This document shows, one piece after another, positions 1 to 7,495 of a stretch of 64,000 nucleotides of DNA. Both the position numbers and the translations under genes were made by a program. The DNA is taken from the NCBI RefSeq assembly GCF_002858935.1, contig NZ_PJRT01000033.1, positions 248,001 to 312,000 of the forward strand, in the 5' to 3' direction. Under the pieces are notes generated by a model that saw nothing but the letters and a program-made list of their open reading frames with translations, made no database searches and was not told where the DNA came from. The stretch's first letter is position 1; each line of letters starts with the position of its first letter. The stretch comes from Pantoea endophytica. GTDB lineage: Bacteria; Pseudomonadota; Gammaproteobacteria; Enterobacterales; Enterobacteriaceae.

Positions 1-89
1 CCGCATAACTGATGAAACACTGCGGCCGGATCTTCGCGGTAGGGCGCGGTACCGGTTATCAACTTCAATGTAGGTTTCGCAATAGCCAT
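1..89 (-). CDS. trpE: Anthranilate synthase component I, N-terminal end only
   Basis: The reverse strand reads MAIAKPTLKLITGTAPYRED onward, the typical TrpE amino terminus; the remainder lies left of the window. TrpE converts chorismate and glutamine-derived ammonia to anthranilate in the cytoplasm, the first step of tryptophan synthesis, and is feedback-inhibited by tryptophan through an N-terminal site. The start at 89 is fixed by the leader peptide and attenuator directly upstream, which identify this as the head of the trp operon. Only about 29 codons are visible, so nothing can be said of the catalytic domain. Confidence 0.93.
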   Translation of the reverse strand, partial: MAIAKPTLKLITGTAPYREDPAAVFHQLC

Positions 90-112
90 AATGGATTCTC
101 TGAATTTCGCTC

Positions 113-140
113 AAAAAAAAGCCCGCTCGGTGGCGGGCTT
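113..140 (-). terminator. trp attenuator terminator hairpin
   Basis: On the minus strand a GCCCGC/GCGGGC stem (121-126 with 133-138, extended by AA/TT) is followed by a run of eight U (113-120). It lies between the trpL stop and the trpE start, the position of the classic trp attenuator. Ribosome stalling at the leader Trp codons would favour an alternative fold; this is known for the family and inferred here. Confidence 0.9.
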
Positions 141-161
141 AGGTATCAATCTGCACTGCGG

Positions 162-245
162 TTACGCAAATTGTGCACGACGACGTCGCCCGATAAAGGG
201 ATCTTCGCGCCACCAACCATTTAGATGCGTACCAAAAATAGTCAT
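162..245 (-). CDS. trpL: trp operon leader peptide (27 aa)
   Basis: A short minus-strand reading frame starts MTIFGTHLNGWWRED and ends in an arginine-rich tail (GRRRRAQFA). Tandem tryptophan codons at residues 11-12 are the attenuation sensor: a ribosome stalled there when charged tRNA-Trp is scarce prevents the downstream terminator. The ATG at 245 is preceded by GGGTATTTAATC, a ribosome site like that of E. coli trpL. It is 27 residues rather than the 14 of E. coli, with an extra tail after the WWR core. The frame was found by reading the leader region and is too short for ordinary gene calling. Confidence 0.88.
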   Translation of the reverse strand: MTIFGTHLNGWWREDPFIGRRRRAQFA

Positions 246-269
246 GATTAAATACCCGTTACGTGTGAA

Positions 270-308
270 CTTGTGTACTAGTTAACTGGTTCGGGCGAAA
301 AATGTCAA
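270..308 (-). promoter_or_regulatory. trp promoter with overlapping TrpR operator
   Basis: Minus strand: -35 TTGACA (303-308), 17-base spacer, -10 TTAACT (280-285). The -10 is embedded in GAACCAGTTAACTAGTAC (275-292), which closely matches the near-palindromic TrpR operator. TrpR with bound tryptophan would block RNA polymerase here. This promoter drives trpL-trpE and is divergent from rnm. Confidence 0.9.
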
Positions 309-375
309 TACCCTTTTTCAGCCAGGGGCAAAATCGTTATCATGCCTGCCGGTTTATGCAGTTGCTGGAGTTATT

Positions 376-1260
376 TTGTCGGACATCGCTCGTTTTCCCC
401 TTTACGATTTACACAGCCATACGCTGGCTTCTGACGGCTTATTGACGCCGACCGCGCTGGTGCAGCGCGCGGTTGAGATGAAAGTCGGTGTGCTGGCGAT
501 TACCGATCACGACACGGTGGCGGGCGTGGCAGAAGCGCAGGCGGCAGTGATGCAACAGGATCTACCGATCCGCGTGCTAGCCGGTTTAGAAGCATCAACC
601 TTATGGGAAAATCACGAAATCCACATTGTGGGGCTGAATGTCGATTGCCAGCATCCCGCGCTGACTGAATTCCTTGCGCAGCAGTATCAGACACGCCTTG
701 ATCGTGCGCAGCAGATTGCCGAACGCCTCGAGCGCGCTCGCATTCCTGATGCGCTAGCCGGTGCGCAGCGACTGGCGCAGGGCGGCTTGATCACGCGTGG
801 CCACTTTGCGCGTTATCTGGTGGAGATTGGCAAAGCCGACAATATGGCGCAGGTATTCAAGAATTATCTGGCGCGCGGGAAAACCGGCTACGTGCCGCCG
901 CAATGGTGTACAATTAAACAAGCCATTGATGCTATTCATCATTCTGGCGGCTATGCCGTTTTGGCGCATCCCGGTCGTTATGGTTTGTCGGCTAAATGGT
1001 TAAAGCGGCTGATTGCGCATTTTGCCGACGTGGGTGGCGATGCCATGGAGGTCGCGCAGTGCCAGCAAGCGCCCAACGAGCGCACGCAGCTGGCAACCTA
1101 TGCGCATGACCATCAGTTAGCCGGGTCGCAGGGATCAGATTTCCACCAACCTTGTCCGTGGATAGAACTGGGACGCAAGTTATGGCTACCGGGCGGCGTG
1201 GAGCCGGTTTGGGAACGCTTCCCCGCATTGGCGCCCAGCAGTGCTATTACAGACAGGTGA
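376..1260 (+). CDS. rnm: RNase AM, PHP-domain 5'-3' exoribonuclease / 3',5'-nucleoside bisphosphate phosphatase
   Basis: A 294-residue PHP-family hydrolase (formerly YciV/TrpH). The metal-binding motifs are visible: YDLHSHTLASDG near residue 10, TDHD near 43, AHPGRY near 197 and the late SDFHQP near 253. In E. coli the enzyme trims 5' ends of rRNAs and degrades short oligonucleotides and pAp-type bisphosphates. The start is a TTG at 376: GGAG lies 5 bases upstream and the protein then opens MSDIARFPLYDLHSH, as in the E. coli protein. It is divergent from the trp operon and 12 bases from yciO, so probably cotranscribed with it. Confidence 0.93.
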   Translation: MSDIARFPLYDLHSHTLASDGLLTPTALVQRAVEMKVGVLAITDHDTVAGVAEAQAAVMQQDLPIRVLAGLEASTLWENHEIHIVGLNVDCQHPALTEFLAQQYQTRLDRAQQIAERLERARIPDALAGAQRLAQGGLITRGHFARYLVEIGKADNMAQVFKNYLARGKTGYVPPQWCTIKQAIDAIHHSGGYAVLAHPGRYGLSAKWLKRLIAHFADVGGDAMEVAQCQQAPNERTQLATYAHDHQLAGSQGSDFHQPCPWIELGRKLWLPGGVEPVWERFPALAPSSAITDR

Positions 1261-1272
1261 TATGAGGTTTTT

Positions 1273-1893
1273 ATGAGTCAATATTTTCACATTCATCCCG
1301 ACAATCCGCAGCCGCGCCTGGTAAATCAGGCCGTTGATTATCTCAATAAAGGCAGCGTGATTGTTTATCCAACCGACTCTGGCTATGCGCTGGGGTGTCG
1401 TCTGGAAGAGAAAAATGCCATGGAACGCATTTGTCGCATTCGCCAGTTGGATGGCAATCACAACTTTACGCTGATGTGCCGCGATCTGTCGGAGCTGTCG
1501 ACGTACGCGCAGGTGGATAACTCCGCGTTTCGCCTCCTGAAAAACAACACGCCGGGCAACTACACCTTCATTTTGAAGGCGACGAAAGAAGTGCCGCGTC
1601 GTCTGATGAATGACAAACGTAAAACCATCGGGCTACGCGTGCCGTCCAACCCGGTGGCGCTGGCGCTATTGGAGCGCCTCAACGAGCCGATGATGTCGAC
1701 TTCGCTGATGCTGTCCGGCAATGATTTCACCGAGTCCGATCCGGAAGAGATTCAGTACAGCATTGGCAAGCTGGTGGATCTGATCATCGATGGCGGCACG
1801 CTGGGACAGCAGCCGACCACGGTGATCGATCTCACCAGCGATGCGCCGGTGGTGGTGCGCGAAGGTGTCGGTGACACGAGCCCGTTCCAGTAA
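1273..1893 (+). CDS. yciO: Sua5/YciO/YrdC family protein YciO
   Basis: 206 residues of the YrdC-like fold (KGSVIVYPTDSGYALGC near residue 25; KTIGLRVPSNP near 117). Relatives TsaC/Sua5 make threonylcarbamoyl-AMP for tRNA t6A37; the YciO branch is a paralogue with weak or uncertain activity, so the role is not assigned. ATG at 1273 follows ATGAGG. It follows rnm by 12 bases. Its TAA abuts, with no gap, the stop codon of the convergent lipoprotein gene, so the two genes have no room for a terminator between them. Confidence 0.92.
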   Translation: MSQYFHIHPDNPQPRLVNQAVDYLNKGSVIVYPTDSGYALGCRLEEKNAMERICRIRQLDGNHNFTLMCRDLSELSTYAQVDNSAFRLLKNNTPGNYTFILKATKEVPRRLMNDKRKTIGLRVPSNPVALALLERLNEPMMSTSLMLSGNDFTESDPEEIQYSIGKLVDLIIDGGTLGQQPTTVIDLTSDAPVVVREGVGDTSPFQ

Positions 1894-2550
1894 TCATGCA
1901 TGGTCAGGCGTGGCTTTCTGCGTCTGACCAATATTGGATTCCAGCCAGGTTTTGAAATCCCCGTACGGAATATACAGCGAGACATCTTTTAAGATGATTT
2001 TCTTGCTGCGAACGTTAGATATTTCATGGCTGTAACCGACAATCACCCCGCCAATAGTTTGGTCCGCATTATATACCGCGCCACCCGACATCCCTTGCAC
2101 CACGCCAGCATTTGATGCCATCGCCATACAGGGCTTTTTATTCCAATTATTGGTAATGGCGGTACGCGCTAAATTAACGCCGCTCGATTCCACCGGCATA
2201 GCGGAAATAAAGCTGTAACCGTACATTTTAATCGGTTCGCCAATAGCACCGTTGCGGAATTTCGCCAGCGTTTCTGGACTGTTTTTGTGATAAATAATCG
2301 CGACGTCGCAATAAGGATGATAGGCCTTGACACGCTGCACGGCCGTTTTTGCCACGTGCGCCGCCGTCAGGCTGTATTCTGGCGTCAAAGGAATGGTTGT
2401 ACCGAGAATGCCCAAACCCAGCACGGTCGGAATGCCTGTCACGCTCATATCAACGTGTTGCATCGCAGTACGACTGTACTCAGTGTGGCCCACGGAACAA
2501 CCGCTCAGAGCCAGCGCAGCGAGCGCAGGCCAAAGCAGAGAGGTTTTCAT
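1894..2550 (-). CDS. Predicted trypsin-like serine protease lipoprotein
   Basis: 218 residues. The start at 2550 gives a short basic/hydrophobic signal ending in lipobox LSGC (Cys18), so export and lipid anchoring are predicted; a longer upstream frame from 2610 would bury this signal. A chymotrypsin-like triad is readable in order: His in SLTAAHVA, Asp in YCDVAIIYH, Ser in GMSGGAVYN (the GxSGG type). This suggests a secreted envelope protease. I do not recognise a named gene. It sits between yciO and rluB, where E. coli has yciQ, and next to an AT-rich spacer, so it may be an accessory insertion. Substrate unknown; protease activity is inferred from motifs alone. Confidence 0.75.
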   Translation of the reverse strand: MKTSLLWPALAALALSGCSVGHTEYSRTAMQHVDMSVTGIPTVLGLGILGTTIPLTPEYSLTAAHVAKTAVQRVKAYHPYCDVAIIYHKNSPETLAKFRNGAIGEPIKMYGYSFISAMPVESSGVNLARTAITNNWNKKPCMAMASNAGVVQGMSGGAVYNADQTIGGVIVGYSHEISNVRSKKIILKDVSLYIPYGDFKTWLESNIGQTQKATPDHA

Positions 2551-2610
2551 GGCTGTGATCTTCTTTAAAGCATGTCCGTAAAATCCCTGGTGAAGACTTT
2601 CGACATGCAA

Positions 2611-3368
2611 ATTAAATTCATTCCGTAAATGAATAAACGCGTCTAGTCCCGCGCGCGCCGGTTTGTAATATCAGTGAAATTGCACAGTGGTTCGTTAATG
2701 ATTTGTAAGTTGAACGAATATAAATAGTAAATGAAAGCTATGTTATTATGACGACGCACTAGATTTCAGGCTTAAATTTTACACAGTTTTTTCTGCAGAA
2801 CAATTCATCAAATTTAATATTAATCAAATAATACAAAAATACAGACTTAATCCAACCTGTAGTGCCAATAAACTATCAGTTTGCATTTATTACTGTAACA
2901 GACCTTATTTAATGCTATTAAATAGTTTTTTATGCTGTTTTATTGTTTTTACTTAGATTTAAAGTTTGTGATTATCCTTAAGCGTGGCGAGCAATAGCGG
3001 TTAAGCAGTCTTGCAAAGTGCTAATGTATCAGTTGTCTTAAGTTGATAATAGGCTCAGGCGGGAAAGGTTAGGGACAAGTAATAATAATTCAGTCACTTG
3101 GCGTGGATGCTGCGGATGCAAATAAGATCGATCTATCAGCCAGCTGAATGTTTATCGTCATGGTCTTAATGGCCATGTTTTTACCAGACCCTCTGTTATC
3201 GGCAGCAAAGGAAAAGGTGTTAACGAAACTTGCGTTAGTGTAAAATCGCGGGCCGTCTGAGATTGCAGCAGCGATGCAGAGCGGTAACAGATTCTGATAT
3301 GGGAATTGGTAATCCCTGTATCGCACCTCTTCTTACCACGACGCCTGGGAAGGCGACAACGAGGCTCC
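2611..3368. other. Long non-coding spacer with AT-rich core
   Basis: About 760 bases without a convincing gene between the lipoprotein and rluB. The core (about 2690-2990) is markedly AT-rich compared with the surrounding coding DNA, with many A and T runs; it returns to ordinary composition near 3060. Only trivial frames occur. It must hold divergent promoters for the two flanking genes. Such AT-rich DNA is a typical H-NS target, but that is inference. Confidence 0.6.
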
Positions 3369-4244
3369 ATGAGCGAAAAATTACAGAAAGTATTAGCGCG
3401 CGCCGGTCACGGTTCGCGTCGCGAAATCGAAACCATGATTTCAGCCGGACGCGTCAGCGTTGACGGCAAACTGGCGACGCTTGGCGATCGCATCGAAAGT
3501 GATAAATCCCTGAAAATTCGTATCGATGGCCATCTGGTTTCCATCGCTGAGTCGGCGACCGAAGTGTGTCGCGTATTGGCGTACTACAAACCAGAAGGTG
3601 AACTCTGCACGCGTAACGATCCGGAAGGGCGTCCAACCGTATTTGATCGTCTGCCGCGTCTGCGTGGTTCACGCTGGATTGCCGTCGGTCGTCTGGATGT
3701 GAATACCTGCGGTTTGATGCTGTTCACCACCGATGGTGAACTGGCTAACCGTTTGATGCACCCAAGCCGTGAAGTGGAGCGTGAATATGCGGTTCGCGTG
3801 TTTGGCGAAGTGGATGACGATAAAATCCGTCAGCTGAGCAAAGGCGTGCAGCTGGAAGATGGCCCGGCATCGTTCAAAACCATTAAGTTTGCCGGCGGCG
3901 AAGGCATTAACCAATGGTACAACGTGACGCTGACCGAAGGTCGTAACCGCGAAGTGCGCCGTCTGTGGGAAGCGGTTGGCGTGCAGGTTAGCCGACTGAT
4001 GCGTGTGCGTTACGGTGATATCCAGTTGCCAAAAGGCTTGCCACGCGGCGGCTGGATCGAGATGGAATTACCGGCAGTCAACTATCTGCGTACGTTAGTC
4101 AGTATGCCGGAAGAGACGGTAACGAAAGTGGCCGTTGAAAAGGATCGTCGTCGCACCAAAGCTAACCAAATTCGTCGTGCGGTAAAACGTCACGGTGTGG
4201 TGAGCAACAATCCGCGTCGGAATAACACCAAACGCGGTTCCTGA
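3369..4244 (+). CDS. rluB: 23S rRNA pseudouridine(2605) synthase
   Basis: 291 residues, the same length as E. coli RluB. An N-terminal S4 RNA-binding domain ([21 protein letters not shown]) is followed by the RsuA/RluB/E/F catalytic domain with [23 protein letters not shown], in which the Asp is the catalytic residue, and a basic tail. It isomerises U2605 of 23S rRNA. I chose the ATG at 3369 (GAGG just upstream) rather than an in-frame start at 3306, because family homology begins at MSEKLQ. Convergent with btuR. Confidence 0.95.
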   Translation: MSEKLQKVLARAGHGSRREIETMISAGRVSVDGKLATLGDRIESDKSLKIRIDGHLVSIAESATEVCRVLAYYKPEGELCTRNDPEGRPTVFDRLPRLRGSRWIAVGRLDVNTCGLMLFTTDGELANRLMHPSREVEREYAVRVFGEVDDDKIRQLSKGVQLEDGPASFKTIKFAGGEGINQWYNVTLTEGRNREVRRLWEAVGVQVSRLMRVRYGDIQLPKGLPRGGWIEMELPAVNYLRTLVSMPEETVTKVAVEKDRRRTKANQIRRAVKRHGVVSNNPRRNNTKRGS

Positions 4245-4252
4245 TCCTAAGC

Positions 4253-4277
4253 CTGACGCCGCGCTCTGCGGCGTCAG
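4253..4277. terminator. Stem-loop between rluB and btuR
   Basis: A perfect 10-bp GC-rich stem CTGACGCCGC/GCGGCGTCAG with a 5-base loop lies between two convergent genes. There is no U run, so it may be a Rho-dependent or RNA-end-stabilising structure rather than a strong intrinsic terminator. Confidence 0.55.
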
Positions 4278-4281
4278 CGTG

Positions 4282-4869
4282 TTACCAATCTATTCCTTGC
4301 TGTGCCTGAATTCCCGCATCAAACGCATGTTTCACCGGACGCATTTCCGTTACGGTATCAGCCAAATCCAGCAACGTGCGATGACAGCCTCGACCGGTAA
4401 TGATTACGCTTTGCTGAGCAGGGCGCTGTTGCAGCACATCGACCAGCTCCGCTAAATCCAGATAATCCATGCTCACCATGTACGTGATTTCATCCAGGAT
4501 CACCAGATCGACGCGGCTATCGGCCAACATACGACGCGCCTGCTGCCACACCAACTGACAGGCGGCAGTGTCGGTCTCGCGGTTCTGCGTATCCCAGGTA
4601 AAACCGGTGGACATCACCTGAAATTCGACGCCGTGCTGTTCCAGCAAGTTACGTTCACCGTTGGGCCATTCGCCTTTAATGAACTGTACCGCCGCCACTT
4701 TTTTACCGTGTCCGCAGGCGCGCAACGCGGTGCCAAAAGCCGCGGTGGTTTTCCCTTTGCCGTTACCGGTGAACACCATCAAAATGCCGCGCGTCTCGGT
4801 GGCGGCGGCGATTCGGGCATCAACCTGCTCTTTTAGTCGCTGCTGGCGTTGCTGATGGCGATCATTCAT
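4282..4869 (-). CDS. btuR: Cob(I)yrinic acid a,c-diamide adenosyltransferase
   Basis: 195 residues of the CobA/CobO/BtuR family. The P-loop FTGNGKGKTTAAFG lies near residue 34, and VILDEITY near 120 is the second conserved motif. It transfers adenosine from ATP to cob(I)alamin or cobinamide, making adenosylcobalamin precursors for salvage. Its ATG overlaps the TGA of yciK by four bases (4866-4869), so the two are translationally coupled in one minus-strand operon. Confidence 0.95.
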   Translation of the reverse strand: MNDRHQQRQQRLKEQVDARIAAATETRGILMVFTGNGKGKTTAAFGTALRACGHGKKVAAVQFIKGEWPNGERNLLEQHGVEFQVMSTGFTWDTQNRETDTAACQLVWQQARRMLADSRVDLVILDEITYMVSMDYLDLAELVDVLQQRPAQQSVIITGRGCHRTLLDLADTVTEMRPVKHAFDAGIQAQQGIDW

Positions 4870-5630
4870 GCGGTTGCCGGCCCCGCTTTGCGTCCCGGCT
4901 GCGCATCAAAGCTGGTGCCGGTTTTACGTCGGCTGTCATCACCCATCAAATAGAGGTAGAGCGGCATCAAATCCGCGGGGGTTTTGAGTAAATTGGCATC
5001 CTCATCCGGGAAAGCGCTGGCGCGCATTTTGGTGCGCGTACCGCCAGGATTGATGCAGTTCACCCGCAAGTGACGGTTTTTATACTCGTCGGCCAGCACC
5101 TGCATCATACCTTCGGTGGCAAACTTCGAAACCGCATACGCGCCCCAGCCTGCACGGCCGGTGCGGCCCACGCTGGACGTGGTAAACACCAGCGATCCGG
5201 CATCTGATTTCAGCAGCAGCGGCAGTAATGCTTGAGTTAAATAGAAGGTGGCATCAAGGTTAATCTGCATCACGTCACGCCAGATCTGCGGATCGAGCTC
5301 CTCCAACGGTACGATTTCGCCCAGAATGCCAGCGTTGTGCAGCACGCCATCCAGACGCGGCACCAGCGCAGTAACCTGGTCGGCTAACTGCTGGCAGCTT
5401 TCTGGCGTAGCTTTGGCCAGATCCAGTAATAAAGAAGCGGCTGGCTGCTTATTTAACTGGTTAATGGCCTGCTCCGTTTTCTGAAGGGTGTCGGCGTTGC
5501 GGCCCAACAGGATGACGCGCGCGCCGTAGCGCGCATAGGTCAGCGCCGCTTCACGGCCGATGCCATCGGAAGCGCCGGTGACGAGGATGATGCGATTTTC
5601 CAGCAGATCGCTTTTCGGTTGATAATGCAC
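4866..5630 (-). CDS. yciK: SDR-family oxidoreductase YciK
   Basis: A 254-residue short-chain dehydrogenase. The Rossmann motif TGASDGIG is near residue 19, NAG near 95, and the catalytic Ser with YAVSK tetrad near 165. Substrate is unknown. The start is a GTG at 5630 giving (M)HYQPKSDLLENRIILVTG, matching the E. coli protein, with AGGA 7 bases upstream; the longer frame to 5711 lacks homology. Upstream of btuR with a four-base overlap, an arrangement conserved in enterobacteria. Confidence 0.93.
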   Translation of the reverse strand: MHYQPKSDLLENRIILVTGASDGIGREAALTYARYGARVILLGRNADTLQKTEQAINQLNKQPAASLLLDLAKATPESCQQLADQVTALVPRLDGVLHNAGILGEIVPLEELDPQIWRDVMQINLDATFYLTQALLPLLLKSDAGSLVFTTSSVGRTGRAGWGAYAVSKFATEGMMQVLADEYKNRHLRVNCINPGGTRTKMRASAFPDEDANLLKTPADLMPLYLYLMGDDSRRKTGTSFDAQPGRKAGPATA

Positions 5631-5803
5631 AGCGATGTCCTTTGCTCGGGTCAGAAGGTTTTTGGCTTTATGCCTGAATTTGCCGCGCGGTGCAACGCTT
5701 GAGCCTCGCATTCTGTGCCGCCTGCGGGCATTTCAGGCGACGACAGCGCGTAAAGCGGGTAAACTTACAGCTGTTGTAATTTACTGTTTAATAAGGCGGC
5801 AGA

Positions 5804-6850
5804 ATGGATTTTTTCTCCAGTTATGGATTATTTCTGGCTAAGGCCGTCACCGTGGTGGTGGCGATCGCAGCTATTGTTCTGATTGTGCTAAATGCCGCGC
5901 TGCGTAAACGTCACAGCAGCGGTCAGCTGCGTTTGACGCATCTCGATGATGATTATCGTGAGATGAAGGAAGATCTGCAGCTCGCCAAAATGAAGCCACA
6001 GGCGCAAAAAGTGTGGCTCAAGCAGCATAAGAAAGAAGAGAAGCAAAAGGCGAAAGCTGATAAACGCAATGCTAAAGCCGGCGTGAGCGAGACGCTGAAG
6101 CCCACGCTGTATGTGCTGGAGTTCAAAGGCAGCATGGACGCGAGTGAAGTCACCTCATTGCGTGAAGAGATCTCCGCGGTGCTGGCAGTTGCGGTGCCGG
6201 GCGATGAAGTGCTACTGCGCCTGGAAAGCCCCGGCGGCGTAGTACACGGCTACGGTTTGGCGGCTTCGCAGCTGCAACGCCTGCGCGATGCCGGTCTGCA
6301 ATTGACGGCGGTGGTGGATAAAGTCGCTGCCAGCGGCGGTTACATGATGGCTTGCGTGGCGGATCGCATTGTGGCCGCACCGTTTTCTATTATTGGTTCA
6401 ATTGGCGTGGTCGCGCAGATTCCCAACTTCAACCGCCTGTTAAAGCGTAACGATATTGACGTCGAGCTGCATACCGCCGGTCAGTACAAACGGACTTTGA
6501 CGCTATTTGGTGAAAATACGGAAGAAGGGCGCGAGAAATTCCAGGAAGATCTCAATGAAACGCATCAGCTGTTTAAAGATTTTGTACAGCAGATGCGTCC
6601 GTCGCTTGATCTGAACAAAGTGGCGACCGGCGAGCATTGGTATGGCCGTCAGGCGCTGGATTTGGGTTTGATTGATGAAATCGGCACCAGCGATGCGTTG
6701 ATTATCAAGCATATGGATCGCTTCACCGTGCTGGGCGTCCATTACGCACGTAAGCGTAAAATGATAGATCTCTTCACCAACAGCGCCAGTCTGGCGGCAG
6801 AGCAGTTGATTCTGAAAATATGGCAGCGCGGTGAGAAGCCGCTGTTGTAA
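5804..6850 (+). CDS. sohB: Inner-membrane serine peptidase SohB (peptidase S49)
   Basis: 348 residues, as in E. coli (349). An N-terminal transmembrane segment (residues 6-30) is followed by a charged Lys/Glu-rich linker with coiled-coil character and a signal-peptide-peptidase-A type domain: RLESPGGVVHGYG near 140, then KVAASGGYMMA containing the likely catalytic Ser near 175, and GSIGVV. S49 enzymes use a Ser/Lys dyad. The domain is expected in the periplasm. AAGG lies 6 bases before the ATG. Divergent from yciK with about 170 bases between. Confidence 0.94.
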   Translation: MDFFSSYGLFLAKAVTVVVAIAAIVLIVLNAALRKRHSSGQLRLTHLDDDYREMKEDLQLAKMKPQAQKVWLKQHKKEEKQKAKADKRNAKAGVSETLKPTLYVLEFKGSMDASEVTSLREEISAVLAVAVPGDEVLLRLESPGGVVHGYGLAASQLQRLRDAGLQLTAVVDKVAASGGYMMACVADRIVAAPFSIIGSIGVVAQIPNFNRLLKRNDIDVELHTAGQYKRTLTLFGENTEEGREKFQEDLNETHQLFKDFVQQMRPSLDLNKVATGEHWYGRQALDLGLIDEIGTSDALIIKHMDRFTVLGVHYARKRKMIDLFTNSASLAAEQLILKIWQRGEKPLL

Positions 6851-6853
6851 CCG

Positions 6854-6878
6854 AGCCCGGCAATTGCCGGGCTTTTTT
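6854..6878 (+). terminator. Intrinsic terminator of sohB
   Basis: Stem AGCCCGGC/GCCGGGCT with an AATT loop followed by six T. The T run overlaps the stop codon of the convergent yciN. Confidence 0.88.
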
Positions 6879-7125
6879 ATGCCAGATGATATTGAGAGGA
6901 GAGTTCGACCGCGAGGTGTTTAAACACGTTAAATACCGTGGTGGTTTTGGCGGTGGGCAAGCCTTCATCATCGAGAAAATAGGGACCGCGAAACACCAAA
7001 ACATCACCTTGCTGAATCACATCATTGGCTTCTAATCCGACAAAATAATCGTCGTGCTGCGTGATTATCTGATTGGCTATTTCCAGTAACGCGTGGCGTG
7101 AAATAGCTTCCGTTGGCACTGACAT
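6877..7125 (-). CDS. yciN: YciN family protein (DUF2498)
   Basis: 82 residues (MSVPTEAISRHALLEIANQI...), highly similar to E. coli YciN (83 aa), a small cytoplasmic protein without assigned function. A strong AGAGGTG ribosome site precedes the ATG. It is convergent with sohB and divergent from topA. Confidence 0.92.
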   Translation of the reverse strand: MSVPTEAISRHALLEIANQIITQHDDYFVGLEANDVIQQGDVLVFRGPYFLDDEGLPTAKTTTVFNVFKHLAVELSSQYHLA

Positions 7126-7495
7126 TTTTCACCTCTTTTTTGACAGCCATTTTTCTCCTTCTATATTACTTGCGAGCTATCGCGTTCAGCAAATCAGCAT
7201 GGCGTCGTAAAACTGACGCAAAATTAGGCAGAATGCTAATTAAGTTGCGTAACGGATTTTATCAGGTAGAGTGTGGGCGATTCAGCTTTCAGGGAGATCA
7301 CACCCGGATGTGTGGTTCTGTCAGATGGAAAACTCGCTCCTAATCATAAAGTTGCAGAAGTCGACGCAATCTGACCTGAGATTATCCCTGCTGCCTTGAA
7401 ATGCGAAATGCCGGCAGCAATATTGAACCCATTGGGTTTTGGGACCTCCAATTCTCTCCCGTTTATCAGGACGTTTCATTTAGGTAAAGGTACAT
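7126..7495. promoter_or_regulatory. yciN-topA divergent promoter region
   Basis: About 370 bases with no gene. In E. coli this interval holds several topA promoters responding to supercoiling, heat and Fis. I did not find a -35/-10 pair clear enough to name. A small hairpin CACACCCGGATGTGTG is near 7299. Confidence 0.5.
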
